From: Dialister sp.
Lineage (GTDB): Bacteria; Bacillota; Negativicutes; Veillonellales; Dialisteraceae
NCBI GenBank assembly: GCA_022722495.1
Contig: JAIJLI010000098.1
Coordinates: forward strand, 1-7,300
Length of the DNA stretch: 7,300 bases
Direction of reading: 5' to 3'
The first letter of the stretch is position 1; every line of letters begins with the position of its first letter. The translations under genes were made by a program, and so were the position numbers. Under the pieces are notes generated by a model. The model made no database searches. It worked only from the letters and a program-made list of their open reading frames with translations, and was not told the DNA's origin. This document shows positions 1 to 7,100 of the stretch, piece by piece.

Positions 1-42
1 GGGTTCAGGGTTCAGGATTCAGGGTTCAGGGTTCAGGGTTGA
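1..42. repeat. GGGTTCA heptamer array, 6 copies
   Basis: Six back-to-back 7-bp units start at 1, 8, 15, 22, 29 and 36. Four are exact GGGTTCA; the third is GGATTCA and the sixth is GGGTTGA. The array begins at the window edge, so it may extend further upstream. The same word recurs in the addB-addA gap, direct at 3672-3685 and inverted around 4041-4068. The unit is not a multiple of 3, no gene covers it, and there are no unique spacers, so it is neither coding nor CRISPR. Function is unknown. Confidence 0.95.
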
Positions 43-46
43 GGAA

Positions 47-80
47 GCGGCTTCGCCGCAAGTATATATGGGCGATGCCC
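47..80. repeat. Two small GC hairpins after the heptamer array
   Basis: GCGGC (47-51) pairs with GCCGC (55-59) around a TTC loop, and GGGC (70-73) pairs with GCCC (77-80) around GAT. AAGTATATAT lies between them. No T-run follows either hairpin, so they do not look like intrinsic terminators. The order heptamer array, GC hairpin, AAGTAT, GGGCGA/TCGCCC-type word parallels the left half of the palindrome at 3665-3755, suggesting a decayed relative of that element. Confidence 0.6.
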
Positions 81-85
81 GCTTG

Positions 86-113
86 AGACGTTAGACGTCA
101 GATGTCAGATGTC
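86..113. repeat. AGAYGTC heptamer array, 4 copies
   Basis: Four consecutive 7-bp units: AGACGTT (86), AGACGTC (93), AGATGTC (100) and AGATGTC (107). The unit length equals that of the GGGTTCA and CTAATCC arrays but the word is unrelated. It is non-coding and function is unknown. Confidence 0.9.
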
Positions 114-133
114 TCCTAGTCTCTTAGCCTCCC

Positions 134-242
134 AGTTACGAGTCACCGCTCACTTGACACTTCTAAGTCCTAATCCCTAGCTACCAGTCATCAGTCACTT
201 GGCGCTTCTAATCCCTAATCCCTAATCCCTAGCCACTAGTCC
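134..242. repeat. Degenerate and exact CTAATCC heptamer repeats before addB
   Basis: Three exact CTAATCC units (208, 215, 222) are followed by CTAGCCA (229) and CTAGTCC (236), ending 9 nt before the addB ribosome binding site. An earlier shorter copy is CTAAGTC (163), CTAATCC (170), CTAG (177). Both follow a matching 16-nt lead-in (CACTTGACACTTCTAA at 151; CACTTGGCGCTTCTAA at 196; 14 of 16 identical). So a module of roughly 45 bp is duplicated, with the second copy one heptamer longer. The seven-base register shifts by 3 between the modules. If the addB transcript starts upstream, this lies in its 5' leader. Confidence 0.85.
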
Positions 243-251
243 TTCACATCC

Positions 252-258
252 AAAGGAG
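252..258 (+). promoter_or_regulatory. Ribosome binding site of addB
   Basis: AAAGGAG lies 6 nt upstream of the ATG at 265. It is a strong Shine-Dalgarno match and fixes the start codon. No convincing -35/-10 pair was found in 1-250, so the promoter is either upstream of the window or not recognisable. Confidence 0.93.
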
Positions 259-264
259 CCTTCT

Positions 265-3200
265 ATGAGCCTGCATTTTATTTTCGGCCGCGCCGGCACG
301 GGAAAGACCACCCGCTGCTGCCGCGAGATCCAAGACTATCTGAAAAAAACACCGGGCGGCCGCGCCTACCTTCTTGTCCCCGATCAGGGCACCTATACAG
401 CGGAGTACCTGCTCGCCAAGTCCTTCCCCGGCGCCGGCTTCATCGATGTGACGGTGTGCGGCTTCTCGCGCCTCGCCTACCGCGTTTTTCAAGAGCTGCA
501 CTCGCCGGTCGCCGATGCCCTTTCGCCGCTGGGCCAGCAGATCATCCTGCGCCGCCTTCTGGATGCACACAAGGACGAGCTGCAGGTGATCCTCCGCGCT
601 GCATCACAGCCGCATTTCTCAGAGAAGCTGACCGCCTTCTTCCATCAGCTCGACATGTTTCTCATCACAGAAGACGACCTCCTTGCCGCCTCGAAGCGGG
701 AAGGCGAGACACCGCTAGGGAAAAAGCTCGCTGACCTCTCCCTCTTATATAAAGCGTACCATGACTATCTGCGTATGCATTTTGCTTATGAAGGGAGCCT
801 CTTCGACCTTCTTGCACGGGAGATCCCCAAGTCAGAAAAGCTCCGCGGCTCCCACATCTGGATCGATGGCTTCAACGGCATGGCGCCGCAGAAGATCCGC
901 ATCGTGTCCGCGCTCGTTCACACAGCCGAGGAAGTCACCATGACGCTGCAGATGGACAGTCCGGAAGAGGCGGCGGAAAATCCGAACTTCGCCCGGCCAT
1001 ATCAGCTCTACAGCCAGCTGCAGGGCGCGATCCGCCATTCCTCCTCCATCGTGCTCACGGAAGAAAAACGCTTCCGCACCAGCGACCTTTCTCTCATGGC
1101 ACGCCATTTCTTTGAACGCCACGTACGCCCCCGCCCGGAGGACGGGCGCGCAAAGGAGGGGCTCCACCTCATCACCGCAGAAAGCCCGAAGGAAGAAGTG
1201 GATCTCATTTCACGCACCATCACATCGCTCGTCCGAGACAAGGGCCTTCGCTACCGTGACATCCTTGTCCTCTCGCGTACGCCGGAAAACTACAGCGACC
1301 TCTTTACCCGCTCCTTTGCCACTTACGGCATCCCCGGCTTCATCGATGAGAAGCATCCCATGAATAACCACCCGCTCGTGATGCTCACCTCCTTCCTGCT
1401 GCAGTTTCTCGCAAAGGAAACAGGCAGAAGAAACGCAGGCTGGCAGCGTCTCACCCTCTTTCGTCTTTTGAAGACCTCGCTTCTGCCTGAATTCTCACAG
1501 GAAGAGATCGACCGACTGGAAAACTACGTCCTTTCCCGCCGCATCCGGCCCTGGCAATGGCATGACAGCTGGGAGCAGCGCAGCTGCCGCGATCTCGATG
1601 AGACGCCCCCGCCGCTGTCCGAGGCCGAGCTCGCCGAGCGCCGCCGCGTGAATGAATGGCGCACGCGCCTCACCTCCCTTCTCGATCCCCTTTCCGAAGC
1701 GTGGAGATCCGCTGTCTCCGCCAAAGACCGCGCGGCCATACTCTACCGCTTTCTCCTCAGCGAGAAGGTGCCTCACACCCTGTCGGCATGGGATGAAGCC
1801 GCCTTTGAAAAGACAGGCCTTCGCCCCCACCTGCAGGTCTGGAAGAAGGTACTGGGCCTTTTGGATGAGATCGTCCACGTCGCAGGGGATGAGGCGATGA
1901 CAGCGGAAGATTTCCGCGCCCTCTTCGAAGACGGTCTCTCTGCCCTCACCTATTCCACCATCCCTCCGACACTCGACCATGTGACCGTGACAGGCATGGA
2001 CCGCGGCTATGCGATGGAAGCGAAGGTCGTCTTCATCCCCGGCGTGATCGAAGGCGAATTCCCCAAGCGCGTCGAAGAGAGCGGCTTCTTCTCCGCATGG
2101 GAAAAGCAGGCTCTCTCTGAAAACAGTCAGCTCACCTTCGGGAATGATCTCATGCAGATGATCCATCAAGAGCAGTTCTTCGTCTATCTCGCCCTCACCC
2201 GTGCCTCCGATGCGCTCTACCTCACCTCCCCATCGCTCGGAAGTGACGGAAAAGAATGCGAGCCCTCCTTTCTGGCCCTCCAGCTTTCCAAGCTCGGCTA
2301 CAGCTCAGAATGCGCCGCCGCTCACACTCCCACGCTGGAAGATCCCGACCACAGCTTCTTTGCCAACCCCGAGGAAGCCCTCTCGCTCCTTCCCCGCCTT
2401 CTCCAGGAAGGCCTGCCTGAAAGCACCTCCCCCTGGCTCGCACTCGCCCGCTGGGCGATGGCAAGTCCTCACTGGCAGCGCATCCTTTCTGAAAAGCTGC
2501 GCGCCCTCTCCTACAGCAATACCCCCGACGCCCTGCCGCAAGAACTCGCCCGCGCCCTCTTCCAGCCCGGCGGGCGCTACGTAAGCTCCATGACACGTCT
2601 GGAGACCTATCGCAGCTGCCCCTACAAGTATTTCCTCCAGTACGGCCTGGCGCTGGAAGCCCGTGATGAAGGAGAGATCCAAAATCTGGACCTTGGCAAC
2701 TACCTTCACGCAGGTCTACACCAGTTCGGCAGCACACTCACCCGGCAAAAAAAGCAGTGGCGCGACGCCAGTGATGACGACATCCGCGAGATCTCCTCCA
2801 CCATCGCAGGCGCCCTCTCCGAAAAGATGAAGTACGGCATCCTCTCCTCCGATGCCACCTCCCGCTACACGAAAAGAAGCCTCGACCGTACCTTCCGGGA
2901 AACACTCACCTTCCTTCGCTCGTGGAGCCAGCGAAGCGAATTCGATACCAAAGACCTTGAGAAAGCCTTCTTCTTCCACCTTGCCAAGGAAGATGGCGAG
3001 ACACTCACCATTTCAGGAAAGATCGACCGCTTCGATGTGAAGGACGATGCCGTCGCCATCTTTGACTACAAGACCGGCCATACCGAAGCCACGCTCGCAG
3101 AGATCGTCGCCGGACTGAAGCTCCAGCTCCTCACCTACCTTCTCGCCGTCGAGCAGGAACATCCCGAAGAGCAGCTTCTCCCTGCCGCGCTCATGTATAT

Positions 3201-3657
3201 CTACCTGTCGGGCAATGTCACCAAGGTCGAGCAGGTCCCGCCGAATGGAAACGTCAACCTTTCTGAAAAGGATCACGCCTCCGGCTACGTCCTCGCAGAC
3301 CCGGATCTTCTCCGCTCCCTCGACAAGGACGCCGGCGAAAGCGACTCCTGCCTGCCCGTGAGATTCAACAAAGACGGCAGCCTCCACAAGGGATCTGCTT
3401 CTGCCCTGACGCAGGAGCAATTCTCCGCCCTCCTTACCATCGTCAGAAAAAACATCCTCTCCCTCCACAGCCGCATGATCGCAGGCGACATCTCCATCTG
3501 CCCTGCCAGCTATAAGGGCATCACTCCCTGCAGCTACTGCCCCTACCACACCATCTGCCGCTTCGATCCTAGCCGAGAGGAAGAGAATTACGACTACGTG
3601 CGCCTCCCCAGCGACAGCACGCTGAAAAAAGAGCTTGAGGAAAGGGCGAAGAAATAA
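265..3657 (+). CDS. addB: ATP-dependent helicase/nuclease subunit B (AddB)
   Basis: AddB is the second subunit of the AddAB complex, which resects DNA double-strand ends in the cytoplasm for RecA loading. In characterised AddAB this subunit recognises Chi and cuts the 5'-ended strand. The frame encodes 1130 aa, close to the roughly 1170 aa of Bacillus AddB. Walker A GRAGTGKT is at residues 8-15. A degenerate helicase fold follows, with FIPGVIEGEFP near 590-600 and a motif VI-like LTRASDALYL at 644-653. The C-terminal RecB-family nuclease shows GKIDRFD (918-924) and FDYKTG (933-938), with likely metal and catalytic residues D921, D934 and K936. Cysteines C785, C1089, C1092 and C1098 give the AddB iron-sulfur staple: one Cys before the nuclease and C-x2-C-x5-C after it. 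The ATG at 265 is set by AAAGGAG. The frame is intact, and addA follows after 465 bp rather than immediately. The assignment is secure. Confidence 0.98.
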   Translation: MSLHFIFGRAGTGKTTRCCREIQDYLKKTPGGRAYLLVPDQGTYTAEYLLAKSFPGAGFIDVTVCGFSRLAYRVFQELHSPVADALSPLGQQIILRRLLDAHKDELQVILRAASQPHFSEKLTAFFHQLDMFLITEDDLLAASKREGETPLGKKLADLSLLYKAYHDYLRMHFAYEGSLFDLLAREIPKSEKLRGSHIWIDGFNGMAPQKIRIVSALVHTAEEVTMTLQMDSPEEAAENPNFARPYQLYSQLQGAIRHSSSIVLTEEKRFRTSDLSLMARHFFERHVRPRPEDGRAKEGLHLITAESPKEEVDLISRTITSLVRDKGLRYRDILVLSRTPENYSDLFTRSFATYGIPGFIDEKHPMNNHPLVMLTSFLLQFLAKETGRRNAGWQRLTLFRLLKTSLLPEFSQEEIDRLENYVLSRRIRPWQWHDSWEQRSCRDLDETPPPLSEAELAERRRVNEWRTRLTSLLDPLSEAWRSAVSAKDRAAILYRFLLSEKVPHTLSAWDEAAFEKTGLRPHLQVWKKVLGLLDEIVHVAGDEAMTAEDFRALFEDGLSALTYSTIPPTLDHVTVTGMDRGYAMEAKVVFIPGVIEGEFPKRVEESGFFSAWEKQALSENSQLTFGNDLMQMIHQEQFFVYLALTRASDALYLTSPSLGSDGKECEPSFLALQLSKLGYSSECAAAHTPTLEDPDHSFFANPEEALSLLPRLLQEGLPESTSPWLALARWAMASPHWQRILSEKLRALSYSNTPDALPQELARALFQPGGRYVSSMTRLETYRSCPYKYFLQYGLALEARDEGEIQNLDLGNYLHAGLHQFGSTLTRQKKQWRDASDDDIREISSTIAGALSEKMKYGILSSDATSRYTKRSLDRTFRETLTFLRSWSQRSEFDTKDLEKAFFFHLAKEDGETLTISGKIDRFDVKDDAVAIFDYKTGHTEATLAEIVAGLKLQLLTYLLAVEQEHPEEQLLPAALMYIYLSGNVTKVEQVPPNGNVNLSEKDHASGYVLADPDLLRSLDKDAGESDSCLPVRFNKDGSLHKGSASALTQEQFSALLTIVRKNILSLHSRMIAGDISICPASYKGITPCSYCPYHTICRFDPSREEENYDYVRLPSDSTLKKELEERAKK

Positions 3658-3692
3658 GGATTCAGGTTGATGGGTTCAGGGTTCAGGTTGGC
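3658..3692. repeat. GGGTTCA-type heptamers directly after addB
   Basis: Units in one 7-bp register: GGATTCA (3658), GGTTGAT (3665), GGGTTCA (3672), GGGTTCA (3679) and GGTTGGC (3686). They start immediately after the TAA stop of addB and form the left outer arm of the palindrome. They share their word with the array at 1-42 and, inverted, with 4041-4068. Confidence 0.88.
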
Positions 3693-3695
3693 GGT

Positions 3696-3722
3696 GCGGC
3701 GCAAAACAATAAAAAGCGCCGC
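3696..3722. repeat. Left GC hairpin of the palindrome
   Basis: GCGGCGC (3696-3702) pairs with GCGCCGC (3716-3722) across a 13-nt A-rich loop. The mirror hairpin at 4007-4034 has the identical 7-bp stem, so each stem strand can pair locally or with the opposite end of the element. No T-run follows, so it is not a terminator on the + strand. Confidence 0.85.
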
Positions 3723-3761
3723 TAATGAAATAATATAAGTATTTCGCCCATATCGCAGAGC

Positions 3762-3778
3762 CCCTTCCTCAGGAAGGG
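3762..3778. repeat. Left pyrimidine/purine hairpin
   Basis: CCCTTCCT (3762-3769) is followed after one base by its exact complement AGGAAGGG (3771-3778). A second small hairpin follows, CGCCC (3781-3785) with GGGCG (3789-3793). Its mirror counterpart is at 3949-3971. No T-run follows. Confidence 0.8.
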
Positions 3779-3813
3779 ATCGCCCGTAGGGCGGGGAATA
3801 AGGCAACGGTTGC

Positions 3814-3923
3814 GCAGGCAGTCAGCCAGTACAGATGGGACTGACTACGGAATAAGAAGCATCGTCAAAGTTGTTTCTCTTGCATAGCGTAGTCAGCCTC
3901 ATTCATAGCGGTCGACTACCTGC
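3814..3923. repeat. Central inverted repeats of the palindrome
   Basis: Perfect 9-bp arms CTGACTACG (3841-3849) and CGTAGTCAG (3888-3896) are nested inside imperfect 14-bp arms (3814-3827 and 3910-3923, 11 of 14 matching). Both pairs share the exact axis 3868.5. The 38-nt central loop (3850-3887) holds nothing recognisable. Confidence 0.8.
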
Positions 3924-3948
3924 ACACTGGTCTCCCTATCCCCCCTGC

Positions 3949-3971
3949 CTCCCTTTCCTATGGAAAGGGAG
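3949..3971. repeat. Right pyrimidine/purine hairpin
   Basis: CTCCCTTTCC (3949-3958) pairs perfectly over 10 bp with GGAAAGGGAG (3962-3971) around a TAT loop. It is the most stable simple hairpin in the gap and the mirror of 3762-3778. CACGAT follows, not a T-run, so an intrinsic terminator is not supported. Confidence 0.85.
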
Positions 3972-4006
3972 CACGATACGGGAAAAACCGCCTGTTTCAA
4001 AACTCC

Positions 4007-4034
4007 GCGGCGCTTCTATTTTATGATGCGCCGC
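4007..4034. repeat. Right GC hairpin of the palindrome
   Basis: GCGGCGC (4007-4013) pairs with GCGCCGC (4028-4034) across a 14-nt AT-rich loop. The stem is identical to the left hairpin at 3696-3722. The loop contains TATTTT and TATGAT, which resemble -10 boxes, but I found no -35 partner at suitable spacing that I would call. Confidence 0.85.
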
Positions 4035-4040
4035 TCCACC

Positions 4041-4103
4041 AACCTGAACCCCGAACCCTGAACCCGTCAACCTTTCACACCCATTCCTCATTTCTCATTC
4101 CTC
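4041..4103. repeat. Continuous heptamer register up to the addA RBS
   Basis: Nine 7-bp units run in one unbroken register: AACCTGA, ACCCCGA, ACCCTGA, ACCCGTC, AACCTTT, CACACCC, ATTCCTC, ATTTCTC, ATTCCTC. The first five are the inverted GGGTTCA-type units forming the right arm of the palindrome. The last three are a different word, ATTCCTC. The array ends 7 nt before the addA ribosome binding site, much as the CTAATCC array abuts that of addB. Confidence 0.82.
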
Positions 4104-4110
4104 ATTAAAA

Positions 4111-4117
4111 AAAGGAG
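4111..4117 (+). promoter_or_regulatory. Ribosome binding site of addA
   Basis: AAAGGAG lies 5 nt upstream of the ATG at 4123 and is preceded by a run of A. It is the same sequence as the addB site at 252-258 and fixes the addA start. Confidence 0.93.
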
Positions 4118-4122
4118 CCATC

Positions 4123-7100
4123 ATGAGTTGGACACCCCAGCAGGAAGAGGCCCTGCGCATCCGAAATAAAAACCTCCTCTTATCCGCCGCCGCGGGCAGC
4201 GGGAAGACCGCCGTCCTGACGGAACGCATCACCCGCCTCGCGGCAGACCCCGAAAGTCACACAGGCATCCATGAGCTCCTGGTGCTGACCTTCACAAAAG
4301 CCGCAGCCAGCGAGATGAAGTCCCGCATTTCCGCCTCTCTCACCCGTGAGCTCGAGGCCGCCGATGCCGCCAAGGACCTCCCGCTCGTCCGCCACCTGGA
4401 GCGACAGATCTCGCTCCTTTCGAGCGCGCAGATCTCCACACTGGACGCCTTCTTTCAGTCCCTCGTGCGTCAATATTTCTACCTGCTCGATCTTGACCCG
4501 AATACACGCATCATGACCGATGAAAATGATGCGCGTATTCTCGCCAATGATGTACTGACAGAAGTCCTCGAGCGCTGGTATGAGAAGGGAGATCCTGATT
4601 TCCTCACCACCTGCGACCTCTTTGCAAGCGGCCATCAGGACCAGGCCCTGCGCCAGATGATCCTGCGCATGCACCGCTACGCCTCCTCCATGCCCTTCCC
4701 GGACGTCTGGCTCACGCGCCTCCCTTCCGCCTATGAGATCCCGGGGGATGCCACGCTCGACACCCTCCCATGGACGCAGCCCATCCTATCCGAGCTCATC
4801 GACACCGCCGGAAAGATCTGCGACCTCTACCGGCAGACCTTCTCCCTGCTGGATCTAAATCCCATCGCACGCGATGTCTACGGCGAGACGCTCAGCCAAG
4901 AGTACGCCTTCTTCTCCTCCCTCGCCCAAGTCACCACTTGGCAGGCACTCTATGCCATGCCCTCCTTTATCCCGCAAAAGATGCCGAGCCTCTCCGCCGC
5001 CAAAGCCAAAGCCTACGGCATCAAGTCCACGGATTTCAACAGATCTCCGGAAGCGGAAGCGATCAAAACTCTTCGCGACACGGCCAAAGATACCTATAAG
5101 AAAAAGCTCCTCCCCTTTCTCTCCATTACGCCCTCGCAATGGATCAAAGAGACCCGCGCCATGGCTCCAGAAGTCAAGGTCCTCTCCGCACTTGCGCTCG
5201 ACTTCGGACGCAGCTACCTTGCAAGGAAGAAACAAGAAGGCGTGATGGAATTCAATGACCTCGAGCACTATACGCTCTCCCTTCTGCTCGACACAAAAGA
5301 TCCTGACTTCACCCCCGAGCACGCCGAAGACTTCCCCTCCGAAGCCGCACTCTCCATCCGAAGAAACTACAAGGAAGTCATGATCGACGAGTATCAGGAT
5401 ACGAATGGCATTCAAGAGCTCATCACCACCCTCCTCTCGAACGGGCATAACCGTTTCCTTGTCGGCGACATCAAGCAGAGCATCTACCGCTTCCGACAGG
5501 CAGACCCCACGATCTTCCTTTCCAAGTACCACCGCTTCCTGAAAGACGGGGAGAGCGGCCGGCGCATCGACCTGAACCGCAACTTCCGAAGCGATGCCGC
5601 CGTCCTCTCCTCCATCAACTATCTGTTTCGGCAGCTCATGACAGAGAAAAATCTGGAGCTCACCTACGGCGACGCCGAAGCCCTCTACCCGGGACGATGC
5701 GAAGAAACGCGCCCTGAAAACTACGTGGGCGGCCGCGTCACGATCGAGCTCATCGATGGCAGCGAACTCGCCGAGACGGACCGGCCCGAGCTCAAGGAGA
5801 TCTCCACGATCGACGCCGAAGGCCGCCTCATCGCCAGCCATATCGAGAGCCTCATCCAAGAAGGACGGCAGGTGATGAATAAGGACGGCACCTTCCGTCC
5901 TATCCGATATGGAGACATCGTGATCCTCCTCCGCTCCATCGCATCGAAAGGCCCCGCCCTGCTCAAGATCCTGAAGGAGCATCACATCCCTGCCGTCTCC
6001 TCTAGGGACGATGACTATGTGAAGAATCTGGAAGTACAGACACTCATCGCTCTCCTTCAGATCCTAGATAACCCGCTGCAGGATCTGCCGCTCACCGCCG
6101 TGCTCCGCTCCTTCTTCGTAGGGCTCACGGAGACAGACCTCGCCCATCTCCGTCTCCTCATGAAAGAAAACGAGGCAGACCATCTCTTCCCGCTCCTCGA
6201 AAAAGCCGCGCCCCTGCTCTCCAGAGAAAAGGCCGACGCCCTGTCCGCCTTCCTCACCCACTTTGGCGCATGGCGCGAGCATGCCGTGCAAGGCGGCATC
6301 GCACCACTTCTTCAGGAAATCTGGGAGGACACCGACTACCTCACCTACGTCTCCGGCCTTCCCGGCGGACATGCCCGCCGCGCCCACCTGCTTTCCTTCT
6401 ATGAGCTCGCCCGCGCGCGCGACACAAGCACGCACAACGGTCTCTACCCCTTCCTCACAGAGCTGTCGAGCCTGCTCAAGGGCGATGGCCGTTTCCAGAC
6501 AAAGACCGACGCCGTCTCTACCGATGCCGTCCGTATCATGACCATCCACAGCAGCAAAGGACTGGAATTTCCCGTCGTCTTTCTCGCCGACCTCGCGAAA
6601 AACTTCAATGCCTCGGACATGACAGGCATCGCCCTCTGCCACAAAGGGCTCGGCCTCGGTATCCAATACTTCGACATCGAAAGACGCCTGCGCTGGCCCT
6701 CCCTCTACTGGTACGCCGTCCGCGCCGCCTCCGAGCGTGAAAGCCGTGCCGAAGAAGCACGCCTCCTCTACGTCGCCATGACCCGTGCCCGCGATACCCT
6801 CTACCTCACCGCTTCCGTCAAGGATTCGGAGAAAGTCCTCGCCGCCTGCATGACCCCGCTCGCCGGCAGCGGAAGTGATACGCCGCTCCCGCTCCCCTCG
6901 CACCTCATCTCCCATGCCCACTCCTACCTGGACTGGATCCTCCCCGCCGCGCTCCACCACAGAGACCTCTCCCCTGTCTGGAGCCGCCTCGAGAAGATTC
7001 CCTCCTTCCAAGGCGATGCTGCGGGCGATCACTCCCACTTTGATTTCCGCATCATCTCCCAGAAAGACCTGCTCACAGAAAGCGAGAAAGCCCTCCTCGA

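Larger units (their letters stand above)
3665..4072. repeat. Long imperfect palindrome, MITE-like or structured-RNA element
   Basis: The outer arms are 3665-3702 and 4028-4072. The right arm, reverse-complemented, matches the left at 35 of 38 positions plus one extra 7-bp unit (GGGGTTC). Moving inward are GC hairpins 3696-3722 and 4007-4034, the words CCCATATCG (3747) and its inverse CGATACGGG (3974), pyrimidine/purine hairpins 3762-3778 and 3949-3971, imperfect arms 3814-3827/3910-3923 (11 of 14), and a perfect 9-bp stem CTGACTACG (3841-3849) with 3888-3896. Midpoints of all pairs fall at about 3865-3869, so the whole is one nested palindrome of about 408 bp. It encodes no transposase. It could be a non-autonomous mobile element, a decayed insertion, or a structured leader RNA of addA. 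No clean target duplication was seen. Confidence 0.8.
3658..4122. other. 465-bp non-coding gap between addB and addA
   Basis: The heptamer repeats begin on the base after the addB stop codon. The gap contains a long imperfect palindrome (3665-4072), a second heptamer array and the addA ribosome binding site. No convincing gene is present: a 70-codon minus-strand frame overlapping the addB end (3594-3806) has no supporting features. None of the hairpins has a following T-run, so I see no intrinsic terminator, and addB-addA co-transcription remains plausible. Related genomes usually have addB and addA adjacent or overlapping, so the gap looks acquired or expanded; this last point is inference. 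Confidence 0.8.

Noticed and set aside
154..159. TTGACA, a perfect -35 box
   Set aside because: No acceptable -10 box lies 16-18 nt downstream (TAGCTA at 178 is poor). The match lies inside the repeated module, whose other copy has TTGGCG instead.
208..242. CRISPR array or telomere repeat
   Set aside because: Units are 7 bp with no unique spacers, so not CRISPR. The resemblance of CTAATCC to telomeric CCCTAA is superficial; the period is 7 and the array is internal to a bacterial locus.
1495..2169. Minus-strand open frame of 224 codons inside addB
   Set aside because: Antisense shadow of the conserved addB coding sequence, with no motif.
3594..3806. Minus-strand 70-codon frame over the addB end and gap
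   Set aside because: It runs through the repeats and palindrome arm and overlaps the addB C-terminus. Its sequence is explained by the repeat DNA, and no domain or convincing start was seen.
3696..3971. Hairpins as intrinsic terminators
   Set aside because: Neither the GC hairpin nor the pyrimidine/purine hairpins are followed by a run of T on either strand.
3661..4077. TTCA on both sides of the palindrome as a target-site duplication
   Set aside because: TTCA abuts the left arm (3661-3664), but on the right it is offset by one base (4074-4077). Four bases in repeat-derived sequence is too weak to claim.
4855..5985. Minus-strand open frame of 376 codons inside addA
   Set aside because: It lies wholly antisense to a secure addA frame with intact helicase motifs. 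Long antisense frames are expected in GC-rich genes with C-ending codons, and its translation shows no recognisable domain.
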